Shown: piece after piece, positions 22,152 through 30,976 of the stretch
Layout: the number at the start of each line of letters is the position of its first letter
Numbering within the stretch: the stretch's first letter is position 1
Assembly (NCBI RefSeq): GCF_014192155.1
Contig: NZ_JACHXO010000003.1
Coordinates: forward strand, 536,383-600,382
Direction of reading: 5' to 3'
DNA from: Roseateles terrae
GTDB lineage: Bacteria > Pseudomonadota > Gammaproteobacteria > Burkholderiales > Burkholderiaceae_C
DNA: 64,000 nt
The notes under the pieces: generated by a model
What the model was told of the DNA's origin: nothing
Database searches by the model: none
The model's input: only the letters and a program-made list of their open reading frames with translations
Made by a program: the position numbers and the translations under genes

Positions 22152-22775
22152 ATGCATATCGCCATCCTCTCCTTTGACGGATTCAATGAGCTCGACTGCT
22201 TCGTGCCGCTGAGCCTGCTCAACCGTCTCAAGCCGATGGGCTGGTCCGCCGAGCTGTGCGGTCCGGGCAGTATGGTGACGTCCATGAACGGGGTGAATGT
22301 GCAGCTGCAACGTCCCCTGGAATGGGCCAATGAAGCGGATGCAGTCTGGTTCGGCGCGGGGCTTTACACCCGGGCCATCGCGGAGAACTCCGCGCTACTG
22401 GACCGCCTGCAGCTGGATCCCACCCGTCAACACTTCGCGGCCCACGGTGCCGGAGCGCTGCTGCCGGCGCGCCTGGGCGTGCTGGGTGAAGTTCCCGCCT
22501 GTACCGACGGCACCGCCCGCCCCTGGCTGGTGGAGGCCGGCGTGCGGGTGCTGAGTGAGCCGTTTTATGCCCGCGGGCCGGTGGCCACCGCCGGGGGTGG
22601 GCTGGCGTCGCTGTATCTGTCCGCCTGGCTGGTCTGGCAGAAAGCCGGGGAAGCCGCTGCCCGGGAGATGCTGGGCCATGCGGCGCCTGTCGGCCAGAAA
22701 CCGGACTATGTCGACGGCCTGATGGCGGTGGTGAAACCCTTCATGGCGGTCGCTTCGCCCCCCGGTCCGCCTTGA
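22152..22775 (+). CDS. DJ-1/PfpI-superfamily protein lacking the usual Cys nucleophile
   Basis: 207 residues with a class I glutamine-amidotransferase-like fold: ILSFDGFNELDCFVPLSLL at the N-terminus (the conserved acidic residue in NELD) and an AVWFGAGLYTR strand. At the nucleophile elbow, where the family normally has a Cys, the sequence reads FAAHGAGALLPA, so the Cys is replaced by His. The protein is therefore more likely a binding or chaperone-like member than an active hydrolase or glyoxalase. It follows ackA by 82 bases on the same strand. Confidence 0.75.
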   Translation: MHIAILSFDGFNELDCFVPLSLLNRLKPMGWSAELCGPGSMVTSMNGVNVQLQRPLEWANEADAVWFGAGLYTRAIAENSALLDRLQLDPTRQHFAAHGAGALLPARLGVLGEVPACTDGTARPWLVEAGVRVLSEPFYARGPVATAGGGLASLYLSAWLVWQKAGEAAAREMLGHAAPVGQKPDYVDGLMAVVKPFMAVASPPGPP

Positions 22776-22899
22776 CCGGCAGCCATCGCCCATAATTGCG
22801 GGTTCGCCACTTCGGCAACCCCCTTCGGCCCCTCGCGGCCTTCAGCGCGCCTGACCGGGACTTTTTCCCCGGGCCCGGGTGCGAGCTCTCCTTCGCGCC

Positions 22900-24540
22900 A
22901 TGTCTACCGACCAACCCAGCCGAATCCAGTCCGAAGTGCGCCGCCGTCGCACTTTTGCCATCATTTCCCACCCTGACGCGGGTAAAACCACCCTGACCGA
23001 GAAGCTGCTGCTGTTCTCGGGCGCCATTCAGATCGCCGGATCGGTGAAGGCCCGCAAGGCCTCGCGCCATGCGACCTCCGACTGGATGGAAATCGAAAAG
23101 CAGCGCGGCATTTCCGTGGCGTCCTCGGTGATGCAGATGGAATACCGCGACTGCGTCATCAACCTGCTCGACACCCCGGGCCACCAGGACTTCTCCGAAG
23201 ACACCTATCGGGTGCTGACGGCGGTGGATGCGGCGCTGATGGTGATCGACGCGGCCAACGGCGTGGAGCCGCAGACGCGGCGCCTGCTGCAGGTCTGCCG
23301 GGCGCGCAACACGCCCATCCTGACCTTCGTCAACAAGATGGACCGGGAAGTCCAGGAGCCGCTGGCGCTGATGGACGAGATCGAGCGCGAGTTGGGCATG
23401 ACGGTGGTGCCGTTCACCTGGCCGGTGGGCATGGGCAAGCATTTCCACGGCGTGATGGACCTGCGCCAGAAGCGCATGCGGGTGTTCTCGCCCGGTGAAG
23501 ACCGGGTGGCCGGCGACGAGGAAGTGCTGGATGGCCTGGACAACCCGGCCTATGCCGAGCGCTTCGGCATGCAGTACGACAACGCCCAGGGCGAGATCGA
23601 ACTGGTGAACGAAGCCGCGCCGACCTTCGACCTGGACGAATTCCTCAGCGGCCGCCAGACGCCGATGTTCTTCGGCTCTGCGGTGAACAACTTCGGCGTG
23701 CAGGAAGTGCTGGATGCGCTGGTGGAACTGGCCCCGCCGCCGGCCGAACGGGCCGCCATGCAGCGTGTGGTGCAGCCGGAAGAGCCGAAGTTCACCGGCG
23801 TGGTGTTCAAGATCCAGGCCAACATGGATCCGGCACACCGGGACCGGATCGCCTTCCTGCGGGTGGCCTCCGGCCACTTCGAGCGCGGCATGCGCCTGAA
23901 GGTGGTGCGCTCCGGCAAGGAGCTGCGGCCCAACACGGTGGTGAGTTTCCTGAGCCAGCGTCGTGAGCTGCTGGATGAGGCCTTTGCCGGCGACATCATC
24001 GGCATTCCCAACCACGGGGTGCTGCAGCTGGGGGACACCATCACCGAAGGCGAGGCCCTGCAGTACACCGGCCTGCCCTTCTTCGCGCCGGAAATGTTCC
24101 GATCCGTGGAAGTGGCGGATCCGCTCAAGACCAAGCAGTTGCGGGAAGGTCTGCGGCAGCTGGGCGAAGAAGGGGCGATCCAGGTGTTCCGACCGGAAGC
24201 CGGCAGCGTGCTGCTGCTGGGCGCGGTGGGTCAGCTGCAGTTCGAAGTGGTCGCCCACCGGCTGGAGCATGAGTACAACGTCAAGGCCCGCATCATGGCG
24301 GCACGCTACAACGTGGCGCGCTGGGTGACCTGCGACGAGGCGGACGGTGGGGAGAAGGAGCTGCGCCGCTTCATCGACCACAACGCCCATCGTGTGGCCT
24401 GGGACGCGGTGAACGCGCCGACGGTGCTGCTGGAATATGCCGGCGAGCTGCGCGCCATGCAGGAGAACTGGCCCAAGATCAAGTTCCACGCGCTGCGGGA
24501 GCATGCGGGGCTGGTGTTCCAGCGGCAGATGGACGCTTGA
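22900..24540 (+). CDS. prfC: Peptide chain release factor 3
   Basis: 546 residues. A GTPase that recycles release factors RF1/RF2 from the ribosome. GTPase motifs are ISHPDAGKTTLTEKLL (G1), GISVASSVMQM (G2), DTPGHQDFSEDTYR (G3) and NKMDRE (G4). The later domains carry GVVFKIQANMDPAHRDRIAF and LLLGAVGQLQFEVVAHRLEHE, typical of RF3 rather than EF-G. ATG at 22900 (MSTDQPSRIQSEVRRRRTFA) matches the family; the upstream ATG at 22879 adds seven residues. Confidence 0.97.
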   Translation: MSTDQPSRIQSEVRRRRTFAIISHPDAGKTTLTEKLLLFSGAIQIAGSVKARKASRHATSDWMEIEKQRGISVASSVMQMEYRDCVINLLDTPGHQDFSEDTYRVLTAVDAALMVIDAANGVEPQTRRLLQVCRARNTPILTFVNKMDREVQEPLALMDEIERELGMTVVPFTWPVGMGKHFHGVMDLRQKRMRVFSPGEDRVAGDEEVLDGLDNPAYAERFGMQYDNAQGEIELVNEAAPTFDLDEFLSGRQTPMFFGSAVNNFGVQEVLDALVELAPPPAERAAMQRVVQPEEPKFTGVVFKIQANMDPAHRDRIAFLRVASGHFERGMRLKVVRSGKELRPNTVVSFLSQRRELLDEAFAGDIIGIPNHGVLQLGDTITEGEALQYTGLPFFAPEMFRSVEVADPLKTKQLREGLRQLGEEGAIQVFRPEAGSVLLLGAVGQLQFEVVAHRLEHEYNVKARIMAARYNVARWVTCDEADGGEKELRRFIDHNAHRVAWDAVNAPTVLLEYAGELRAMQENWPKIKFHALREHAGLVFQRQMDA

Positions 24541-24547
24541 GTCGAGC

Positions 24548-24587
24548 GGGGACGGCCACCACCGGTTGAGCGCCGATGGCCGTCCCC
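24548..24587. terminator. 11-bp inverted repeat between convergent prfC and metallo-hydrolase genes
   Basis: GGGGACGGCCA (24548-24558) is matched exactly by TGGCCGTCCCC (24577-24587). It lies just after the prfC stop and before the end of the convergent gene, so it is probably a shared terminator, though it has no T tract. Next to it GGGCCCTT is repeated twice (24597-24614). Confidence 0.6.
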
Positions 24588-24621
24588 TTCAGGCCCTTGG
24601 GCCCTTGGGCCCGCAAAACGA

Positions 24622-25578
24622 TCAGGGCTTGATGCTGTAGTTCACCGGCACCCAGACGTAGCCCTTGCCCTCGGACCGCAGATGGCCGATGCCCGGGAAG
24701 GACACGTGCGCCACGGCGACGTAGTAGCCCTTCTTGGCAGCATCGGCGAAGGCCTTCTCACGCTGCGGAACGGCACGCTTGGAGTCGCTGTCGAAGTTGA
24801 TGGCCACCGAAGGCGTCGGGAACTGGACCGCCGCCACGTGCATCAGGTCGCCCCAGACCGCGAGCTGCTGGCCCTTGCTCTCCACCATGTAGACGGTGTG
24901 ACCCGGCGTATGGCCCGGAGCCGGCACGGCACGGATGCCCGCCATCAGCTCGGTCGCGCCGTCAAACGGCTTCACGCGACCCGCGTCCTGATAGGGTTTG
25001 AGTGCCGCGATCACGCCGGGGAAGAAGCCGCGATGGCCTTCCGGTTCCTTCGCAGCGTTGGCTTCATTCAGCCAGTGATCGGCATCATGCTGGTCCATGC
25101 GAACCACCGCATTCGGGAAGACCGGCTTGCCGTCCTGCGTCAGGCCACCCGCATGGTCCGGATGCAGGTGGGTGATGTAGATCTCATCGACCTGCTCGGG
25201 CTGGTAGCCCGCCGCCTTCAGGTTGGCCAGCAACCGGCCCGCCGTCGGGCCGAAGAGGCCGGCCGCGCCGGTGTCGATCAGCACCAGCTTGGTGCCGGTG
25301 TTGATCAGATAGCCGTTCACCGAGGTCTCGACCGGCGGCTTCAGGTAGTTCTTTTCCAGCGCCTTCACCACGGTGCCAGGCTTGGCCTTGTCCATCAGCT
25401 GGTCGACCGGCAGGTCCAGCGTGCCGTCGTTCAGCGCGGTGATCTCGAAGTCCCCGAGCATCATCCGGTAATAGCCGGGCGCCTGGGTCTTGATCTGCGG
25501 GGCTGCGGCCTGCACGCCCGCGGCGGCCAGTGCCAGGGCCAGACCCAGGGTGGCAAAGCGATGGTTCATACGACTCAT
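24622..25578 (-). CDS. Secreted metallo-beta-lactamase-fold hydrolase
   Basis: 318 residues with an N-terminal signal peptide (FATLGLALALAAAGVQAAA) and an MBL fold: THLHPDHAGG (the HxHxDH zinc motif), APGHTPGHTVY and a WGDLMHVAAVQFP block. This arrangement is that of the periplasmic MBL-fold enzymes related to quorum-quenching lactonases and other esterases; the substrate is unknown. A GGAGAG ribosome site is six bases before the ATG at 25578; an in-frame Met three codons later is possible. It faces away from the Liv operon. Confidence 0.85.
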   Translation of the reverse strand: MSRMNHRFATLGLALALAAAGVQAAAPQIKTQAPGYYRMMLGDFEITALNDGTLDLPVDQLMDKAKPGTVVKALEKNYLKPPVETSVNGYLINTGTKLVLIDTGAAGLFGPTAGRLLANLKAAGYQPEQVDEIYITHLHPDHAGGLTQDGKPVFPNAVVRMDQHDADHWLNEANAAKEPEGHRGFFPGVIAALKPYQDAGRVKPFDGATELMAGIRAVPAPGHTPGHTVYMVESKGQQLAVWGDLMHVAAVQFPTPSVAINFDSDSKRAVPQREKAFADAAKKGYYVAVAHVSFPGIGHLRSEGKGYVWVPVNYSIKP

Positions 25579-25816
25579 GAGGACTCTCCTTTTCAAGCGT
25601 GAATGCACGCGGAAAACTCAGTGGGTCGCGAGCATATCCAGAGTGCATTCAATCTGCCTTCGGCCAGAGAGAAGACCTTCTCCTTGGGGGGAAGTGAGGG
25701 TTAGCCCTTGCGCAATGCTACGTAAAGGGTTTTACGCTCGCCGCAGCGGCGGGCCGCGCCCTAAATTCCACACTCCACTACAGAGGCTCCGGACACCGGC
25801 GCCCACCCTTGCGCCG

Positions 25817-26590
25817 ATGAGCACACTCATCCTGGAGACACGCAAACTGACCAAGGAGTTCAAGGGCTTTACCGCCGTGGACGCCGTGGACCTGCAGGTG
25901 CAGCGCGGGCACATCCATGCCCTGATCGGCCCCAATGGCGCCGGCAAGACCACCTGCTTCAACCTGCTGACCAAGTTCCTGATTCCCACCCGCGGGCAGA
26001 TTCTCTTCAACGGCATCGACATCACCGGCGAGAAGCCGGCGCAGATCGCCCGGCGCGGTGTCATCCGCTCGTTCCAGATTTCCGCCGTCTTCCCCCACCT
26101 GACCGTGCTGGAGAACGTGCGCATCGGACTGCAGCGCTTCACCGGCACCAGCTACCACTTCTGGCGCGGCCTCACCGCCCTGCGCGCCCTCGACGACCGG
26201 GCCCTGGCCCTGCTGGAGCTGGTGGACCTGCGCGACGCCGCCGCCCTGCGCGCCGCCGACCTGCCCTACGGCCGCAAGCGCGCCCTGGAAATTGCCACCA
26301 CGATGGCCATGGAGCCCGAGCTGATGTTGCTGGACGAACCCACCCAGGGCATGGGCCACGAAGACGTGGACCGGGTCACCGCGCTGATCAAGCGCGTGGC
26401 CGAGGGCCGCACGGTGCTGATGGTGGAACACAACATGAAGGTCATCAGCAGCATCGCGGATCGCATCACCGTGCTGGCCCGCGGCGCGGTGCTGGCCGAA
26501 GGCGACTACGCCACCGTCTCCCGCCATCCCGCCGTGCTGGAGGCCTACATGGGCACGGACAGCGCCGAGCTGCAGGGAGCACACGGATGA
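25817..26590 (+). CDS. livG: Liv-type ABC importer ATP-binding protein LivG
   Basis: 257 residues. One of two ATPases that power uptake of branched-chain amino acids or related carboxylic/aromatic acids. Walker A is IGPNGAGKTTCFN, Walker B LMLLDEPTQGMG, and the signature is LPYGRKRALEIA, with the H-loop in VEHNMKV. First gene of a five-gene operon, and its stop overlaps the start of livF (ATGA). The gene order livG-livF-binding protein-livH-livM puts the ATPases first, unlike E. coli. Confidence 0.92.
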   Translation: MSTLILETRKLTKEFKGFTAVDAVDLQVQRGHIHALIGPNGAGKTTCFNLLTKFLIPTRGQILFNGIDITGEKPAQIARRGVIRSFQISAVFPHLTVLENVRIGLQRFTGTSYHFWRGLTALRALDDRALALLELVDLRDAAALRAADLPYGRKRALEIATTMAMEPELMLLDEPTQGMGHEDVDRVTALIKRVAEGRTVLMVEHNMKVISSIADRITVLARGAVLAEGDYATVSRHPAVLEAYMGTDSAELQGAHG

Positions 26591-27300
26591 GCGTTCCCGC
26601 CCTCGAAATCCAGGGCCTGCAAGCCTGGTACGGCGAAAGCCACATCCTGCACGGCGTGGACCTGTCGGTCCCCCAGGGCCAGGTGTTGACGCTGCTGGGC
26701 CGCAACGGCGCGGGCCGCACCACCACCTTGCGCGCCATCATGGGCCTGACGGACCGCCGCAGCGGCTCGATCAAGGTTCATGGCCGGGAATGCGTCCACC
26801 TCTCCACCCACCGCGTGGCGCGGCTGGGCCTGGGCTACTGCCCGGAAGAGCGCGGCATCTTCGCGTCGCTCAGCACCGAAGAGAACCTGCGGCTGCCGCC
26901 GCCGCTGAAGGGCGGGCGCGGCAAGCGCATGAGCGAGGACGAGATCTACGCCATGTTCCCCAACCTGGCGGAGCGGCGTCACAGTCCGGGCACCCGACTC
27001 TCCGGCGGCGAGCAGCAGATGCTGGCGGTGGCCCGCATCCTGCGCACCGGCGCGGACATCCTGCTGCTCGACGAAATCTCCGAGGGCCTGGCCCCGGTCA
27101 TCGTCCAGGCCCTGGGCCGGATGATCCGCGCGCTCAAGGCGCAGGGTTTCACCATCGTCATGGTGGAACAGAACTTCCGGTTCGCCGCGCCACTGGCGGA
27201 CCATTTTGTGGTGATGGAGCACGGGCAGGTCGTTGAGTCCTTTCCCGCGGTGGAGCTGGAGGCCAAGCGTGCCCTGCTCGACCAGTTGCTGAGTGTGTGA
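26587..27300 (+). CDS. livF: Liv-type ABC importer ATP-binding protein LivF with an altered Walker A
   Basis: 237 residues, translated by overlap with livG. The signature LSGGEQQMLAVARIL and H-loop (MVEQNFRF) are normal, and Walker B reads ILLLDEISEGLAP. Walker A reads GRNGAGRTTT: the invariant Lys is Arg (codon CGC at about 26716-26718). Arg at this position normally weakens ATP hydrolysis strongly, so this subunit may be a degenerate nucleotide site working beside an intact LivG. It may equally be a trait of the subfamily, together with the DEI variant of Walker B. Confidence 0.92.
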   Translation: MSVPALEIQGLQAWYGESHILHGVDLSVPQGQVLTLLGRNGAGRTTTLRAIMGLTDRRSGSIKVHGRECVHLSTHRVARLGLGYCPEERGIFASLSTEENLRLPPPLKGGRGKRMSEDEIYAMFPNLAERRHSPGTRLSGGEQQMLAVARILRTGADILLLDEISEGLAPVIVQALGRMIRALKAQGFTIVMVEQNFRFAAPLADHFVVMEHGQVVESFPAVELEAKRALLDQLLSV

Positions 27301-27350
27301 TTCCCCCCCAAACAGGCCCCTTCCAGAAGGCCGCGAACCAGGAGACCAGC

Positions 27351-28577
27351 ATGCAAGTCCCAACCCGTTCCTCCTCCTCCCTCAAACCTCTGGCGGCTGC
27401 CCTGCTGCTGGCGGGCGGGGCCGGTGGCGCGAGCGCACAGATCTCGGGGGATGTCGTGAAGATCGGCATCATCACCGACATGTCCAGCGTCTATGCGGAC
27501 ATCGACGGCGCCGGTGGCGTCGAAGCGGTGAAGATGGCGATTGCCGATGCCAAGGGCATGGTCGCCGGCAAGAAGATCGAATTCGTCTTTGCCGATCACC
27601 AGAACAAGGCGGACGTGGCGGCCTCCAAGGCGCGGGAATGGTTCGACACCCAAGGCCTGGACCTGCTGATCGGCGGCACCAATTCGGGCACCAGCCTGGC
27701 CATGGCCAAGGTGGCGGCGGAGAAGAAGAAGCCGTTCATCTCCATCGGTGCCGGCACCTCGCGGCTCACCAATGAGGAATGCACGCCCTTCACCATCCAC
27801 TACGCCTACGACACGGTGGCCCTGGCCAACGGCACCGGCGCCGCGGTGACCAAATCCGGCGGCAAGACCTGGTTCTTCCTGACGGCCGACTACGCCTTCG
27901 GCACCTCGCTGCAGGCGGACACATCGGCGGTGGTCACCAAGTCGGGTGGCCAGGTGCTGGGCAGCGTCAAGCATCCGCTCAACGCCAGCGATTTCTCCTC
28001 CTTCCTGCTGCAGGCGCAGACCTCCAAAGCGCAGATCCTGGGCCTGGCCAATGCGGGCGGCGACACCATCAACGCCGTGAAGGCCGCCAACGAGTTCGGC
28101 ATCACCAAGACGATGAAGCTGGCCGGCCTGCTGATGTTCATCAACGACGTGCACTCGCTGGGTCTGAAGACCACCGAAGGCATGTACCTGACCGACAGCT
28201 GGTACTGGAACCAGAGCCCGGAAGCGCGCACCTGGAGCCGTCGCTTCTTCGAGAAGATGAAGCGCATGCCCTCCTCGCTGCAGGCGGCGGACTACTCCGC
28301 CACGATGCACTACCTGAAGGCGGTGGAAGCGGCCAAGACCGACGACGGCGAGAAGGTCATCGCCCAGATGAAGGCCACGCCGATCAACGACTTCTACACC
28401 AAGGGCAGCATCCGCAAGGAGGACGGCCGCGCGGTGCACGACATGTTCCTGCTACAGGTGAAGTCGGCCAAGGAGTCGACCGAGCCCTGGGACTACTTCA
28501 AGGTGGTGACCCGCATCCCGGGTGAAGAGGCCTTCACCAAGCTGGCCGATTCGAAGTGCCCGCTGGTGAAGAAATAA
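27351..28577 (+). CDS. Periplasmic substrate-binding protein of the Liv-type importer
   Basis: 408 residues. A Sec signal peptide (LAAALLLAGGAGGASAQ) precedes a type I periplasmic-binding fold: VVKIGIITDMSSVYADIDG at the mature start, LIGGTNSGTSLAMAKVA, and TWFFLTADYAFGTSLQ. The family takes branched-chain amino acids, amides or aromatic acids; the ligand cannot be read from sequence. CAGGAG lies before the ATG at 27351. Located between the ATPase and permease genes. Confidence 0.9.
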   Translation: MQVPTRSSSSLKPLAAALLLAGGAGGASAQISGDVVKIGIITDMSSVYADIDGAGGVEAVKMAIADAKGMVAGKKIEFVFADHQNKADVAASKAREWFDTQGLDLLIGGTNSGTSLAMAKVAAEKKKPFISIGAGTSRLTNEECTPFTIHYAYDTVALANGTGAAVTKSGGKTWFFLTADYAFGTSLQADTSAVVTKSGGQVLGSVKHPLNASDFSSFLLQAQTSKAQILGLANAGGDTINAVKAANEFGITKTMKLAGLLMFINDVHSLGLKTTEGMYLTDSWYWNQSPEARTWSRRFFEKMKRMPSSLQAADYSATMHYLKAVEAAKTDDGEKVIAQMKATPINDFYTKGSIRKEDGRAVHDMFLLQVKSAKESTEPWDYFKVVTRIPGEEAFTKLADSKCPLVKK

Positions 28578-28601
28578 GCTCTACCGCTCACAGGTCTGCG
28601 C

Positions 28602-29489
28602 ATGACTGACATTTTTGGAGTGCCCCTGCCCGCCTTGCTGGGCCAGTTGCTGCTCGGGCTTGTGAACGGCTCGTTCTATGCGATGTTGTCGCTGGGACTG
28701 GCCGTGATCTTCGGCATGCTCAACATCATCAACTTCGCCCATGGCGCGCTCTACATGATGGGCGCGTTCCTGGCGTGGATGGGGCTGGAGTACTTCGGCA
28801 TCAACTACTGGGTGATGCTGGTGCTCTCGCCGCTGGTGGTGGGGGTGTTCGGGCTGGTGATCGAGCGGCTGCTGCTGAAGTGGCTCTACAAGCTCGATCA
28901 CCTCTACGGCCTGCTGCTGACCTTCGGCATCACGCTGGTGATCGAAGGCATCTTCCGCTCGTTCTACGGCGTGGGCGGTCAGCCCTATTCCGTGCCCGAC
29001 GCGCTGGCCGGCGCCACCAATCTGGGCTTCATGATCCTGCCCAACTACCGGGCATGGGTGGTGGTGGCGTCGCTGGTGGTGTGCCTGGGCGTGTGGGCCC
29101 TGATCGAAAAGACCTCGCTGGGCGCCACCCTGCGGGCCGGCACCGAGAACCCGCGGCTGGTGCAGGCCTTCGGCGTGAACGTGCCGCGGCTGGTCACCCT
29201 GACCTACGCCGGTGGCGTGGCGCTGGCGGCCTTTGCCGGCGTGCTCGCGGCACCCATCCTGCAGGTGAATGCGCTGATGGGGTCCAACCTCATCATCGTC
29301 GTGTTCGCGGTGGTCGTGATCGGGGGCATGGGCTCCATCCTCGGTTCCATCCTTACGGGCCTGGGGCTGGGCATCGTGGAGGGGCTGACCAAGGTGTTCT
29401 ATCCGGAAGCCTCCAACACGGTGGTGTTCGTGATCATGGCGCTGGTGCTGCTGGTGCGGCCGGCCGGCCTGTTCGGCAAAGAGAAGTAA
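28602..29489 (+). CDS. livH: Liv-type ABC importer permease LivH
   Basis: 295 residues, about eight membrane helices. The N-terminus (LLLGLVNGSFYAMLSLGLAVIFGMLNIINFAHG region, residues ~15-47) carries the LivH hallmark FGMLNIINFAHGALYMMGA, and EKTSLGATLRAGTENP is the cytoplasmic coupling loop that docks on the ATPases. It pairs with LivM to form the channel. Confidence 0.93.
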   Translation: MTDIFGVPLPALLGQLLLGLVNGSFYAMLSLGLAVIFGMLNIINFAHGALYMMGAFLAWMGLEYFGINYWVMLVLSPLVVGVFGLVIERLLLKWLYKLDHLYGLLLTFGITLVIEGIFRSFYGVGGQPYSVPDALAGATNLGFMILPNYRAWVVVASLVVCLGVWALIEKTSLGATLRAGTENPRLVQAFGVNVPRLVTLTYAGGVALAAFAGVLAAPILQVNALMGSNLIIVVFAVVVIGGMGSILGSILTGLGLGIVEGLTKVFYPEASNTVVFVIMALVLLVRPAGLFGKEK

Positions 29490-29523
29490 ACCCAATCAGG
29501 ACGCGGCGGGTCACGCGACAGTC

Positions 29524-30513
29524 ATGGACAAAAAGACAACGGGTTATGCGGTGTTGCTGGTGGCGGTGGGCTTGCTGCCGCTGCTGGGGGTGTATCCGAT
29601 CTTCGCGATGAAGGTCATGTGCTATGCCCTCTTTGCCTGTGCCTTCAACCTGCTCATCGGATTCACCGGACTACTGAGCTTCGGGCATGCGGCGTTTCTG
29701 GGCACGGCGGCCTATGCGGCCGGTCATGCGATGAAGGTGTGGGGCTTCCCGCCGCTGGTGGGCATTCTGTTTGGCACCGGCATGGCGGCGGTGGCGGGGC
29801 TGGTGTTCGGGCTGCTGGCCATCCGGCGCTCGGGCATCTACTTCTCGATGATCACGCTGGCGCTGGCGCAGATGCTGTTCTTCTTCTTCCTGCAGGCGTC
29901 GTTCACCGGCGGGGAGGACGGCTTGCAATCGGTGCCGCGTGGCACGCTGCTAGGGGTGAATCTGGAGAACGACACCACGCTGTTCTACCTGGTGCTGCTG
30001 ATCTTCGCGCTGGCCTTCTGGCTGATCTACCGCACGGTGCATTCGCCGTTCGGGCAGGTGCTGACGTCGATCCGGGAGAACGAGGCGCGGGCGATCTCGC
30101 TAGGGTACGACACCGACCGATTCAAGCTGCTGGCCTTTGTGCTGTCGGCGGCGCTGGCCGGGCTGGCGGGCGCCACGAAGACGCTGGTGCTGGGCTTCGC
30201 CACGCTGACGGATGCGCTCTGGACGACCTCCGGTCTGGTGATCCTGATGACGCTGGTGGGCGGCATGGGCACGATGGTGGGCCCCATCATCGGGGCGCTG
30301 CTGATCATCGCGCTGGAGAACAAGATCGGCGACCTGGGCCAGTGGCTGGCGGGCCTGACCGGCATCCAGTGGTTTGCGGGGCTGGGCGAATCGGTGAGCT
30401 TGGTGACCGGATTGATCTTCATCCTGTGCGTGCTGCTATTCCGCCGCGGCCTGGTGGGCGAGGCCGGCGCGCTGTGGGAACGGATGCGCCGACCGGCTGG
30501 AAATGCTCGTTAA
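29524..30513 (+). CDS. livM: Liv-type ABC importer permease LivM
   Basis: 329 residues, about nine membrane helices. LivM motifs are FNLLIGFTGLLSFGHAAFLG, SGIYFSMITLALAQM, and the coupling loop HSPFGQVLTSIRENEARA. The last codons, including the TAA stop, fall inside the first of two related palindromic repeats (30494-30546) that also serve as a terminator, so the C-terminus PAGNAR may have been remodelled by arrival of the repeat. Last gene of the importer operon. Confidence 0.92.
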   Translation: MDKKTTGYAVLLVAVGLLPLLGVYPIFAMKVMCYALFACAFNLLIGFTGLLSFGHAAFLGTAAYAAGHAMKVWGFPPLVGILFGTGMAAVAGLVFGLLAIRRSGIYFSMITLALAQMLFFFFLQASFTGGEDGLQSVPRGTLLGVNLENDTTLFYLVLLIFALAFWLIYRTVHSPFGQVLTSIRENEARAISLGYDTDRFKLLAFVLSAALAGLAGATKTLVLGFATLTDALWTTSGLVILMTLVGGMGTMVGPIIGALLIIALENKIGDLGQWLAGLTGIQWFAGLGESVSLVTGLIFILCVLLFRRGLVGEAGALWERMRRPAGNAR

Positions 30514-30546
30514 ATCGATCCTTAAGGGGGTTAAGGATCGATTTTT
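30494..30546. repeat. Palindromic element copy 1, also the livM terminator
   Basis: AAATCGATCCTTAA (30512-30525), loop GGGGG, and TTAAGGATCGATTT (30531-30544) form a perfect 14-pair palindrome followed by TT. It works as an intrinsic terminator for the Liv operon. The whole 52-base block matches copy 2, 80 bases downstream, at about 41 of 52 positions, and contains the livM stop codon. Confidence 0.85.
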
Positions 30547-30573
30547 GGTGCTTTGTTATTGAAGAAGACGCGG

Positions 30574-30633
30574 CGGCTCGAAATGCTCGTAATATCGAGC
30601 CTTAACCTACTTAAGGCTCGATATTACGAGCAT
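30574..30633. promoter_or_regulatory. Palindromic element copy 2, probable operator of hipBA
   Basis: A perfect 23-base palindrome: left arm 30583-30605, loop CCTAC, right arm 30611-30633, the right arm running into the hipB start codon. Core half-site is ATCGAGCCTTAA. A -10-like TAATAT lies at 30590-30595 in the left arm, though no good -35 is 17 bases upstream. HipB-type antitoxins bind palindromes at their own promoter, so this is very likely the autoregulatory operator. In RNA it would form a long hairpin hiding the start codon. Confidence 0.75.
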
Positions 30634-30973
30634 GAAAACGCTTCAAACCGCCGCGACACCCGAGCACCTGCTACGGCAGGCGGAGCAACTGGGCAGCTTG
30701 CTGTCGCGCCTTCGCAAAGCGCGCCAAGTACGCCAACTGGATGCAGCGACTCGCGCTGGCGTATCGAGAAACACTGCGTATCGAATTGAGCGTGGTGAAC
30801 CCGGCATCGCGCTGGGACAAATCCTGCGCTACCTGGATGCAATCGCACCCGGCGCTACCCTCACCGACCTTTTGACCGAAAGGGACCCATCGCTCACTCA
30901 ATGGCAGGCGCGCAAGGAGGGACAACGAGTTCGGGGTCTCACCAAGTCCGAACTTGAAGATCTCAACTTCTGA
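30632..30973 (+). CDS. hipB: HipB-like antitoxin, XRE-family DNA-binding protein
   Basis: 113 residues. A helix-turn-helix of the Cro/XRE type covers residues ~20-75 (LLSRLRKARQVRQLDAATRAG, then VSRNTAYRIERGEPGIALGQ), followed by a basic, Gln-rich tail. HipB neutralises HipA and represses the operon by binding palindromes. The ATG overlaps the right arm of the palindrome. Three bases separate it from hipA. GC is visibly lower than in the flanking liv and ubiA genes, which suggests acquisition. Confidence 0.88.
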   Translation: MKTLQTAATPEHLLRQAEQLGSLLSRLRKARQVRQLDAATRAGVSRNTAYRIERGEPGIALGQILRYLDAIAPGATLTDLLTERDPSLTQWQARKEGQRVRGLTKSELEDLNF

Positions 30974-30976
30974 ACC

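Noticed and set aside
25721..25736. CGTAAA-GGGT-TTTACG dyad upstream of livG as an operator
   Set aside because: Short and alone; could be chance in this region, with no regulator gene nearby to connect it to.
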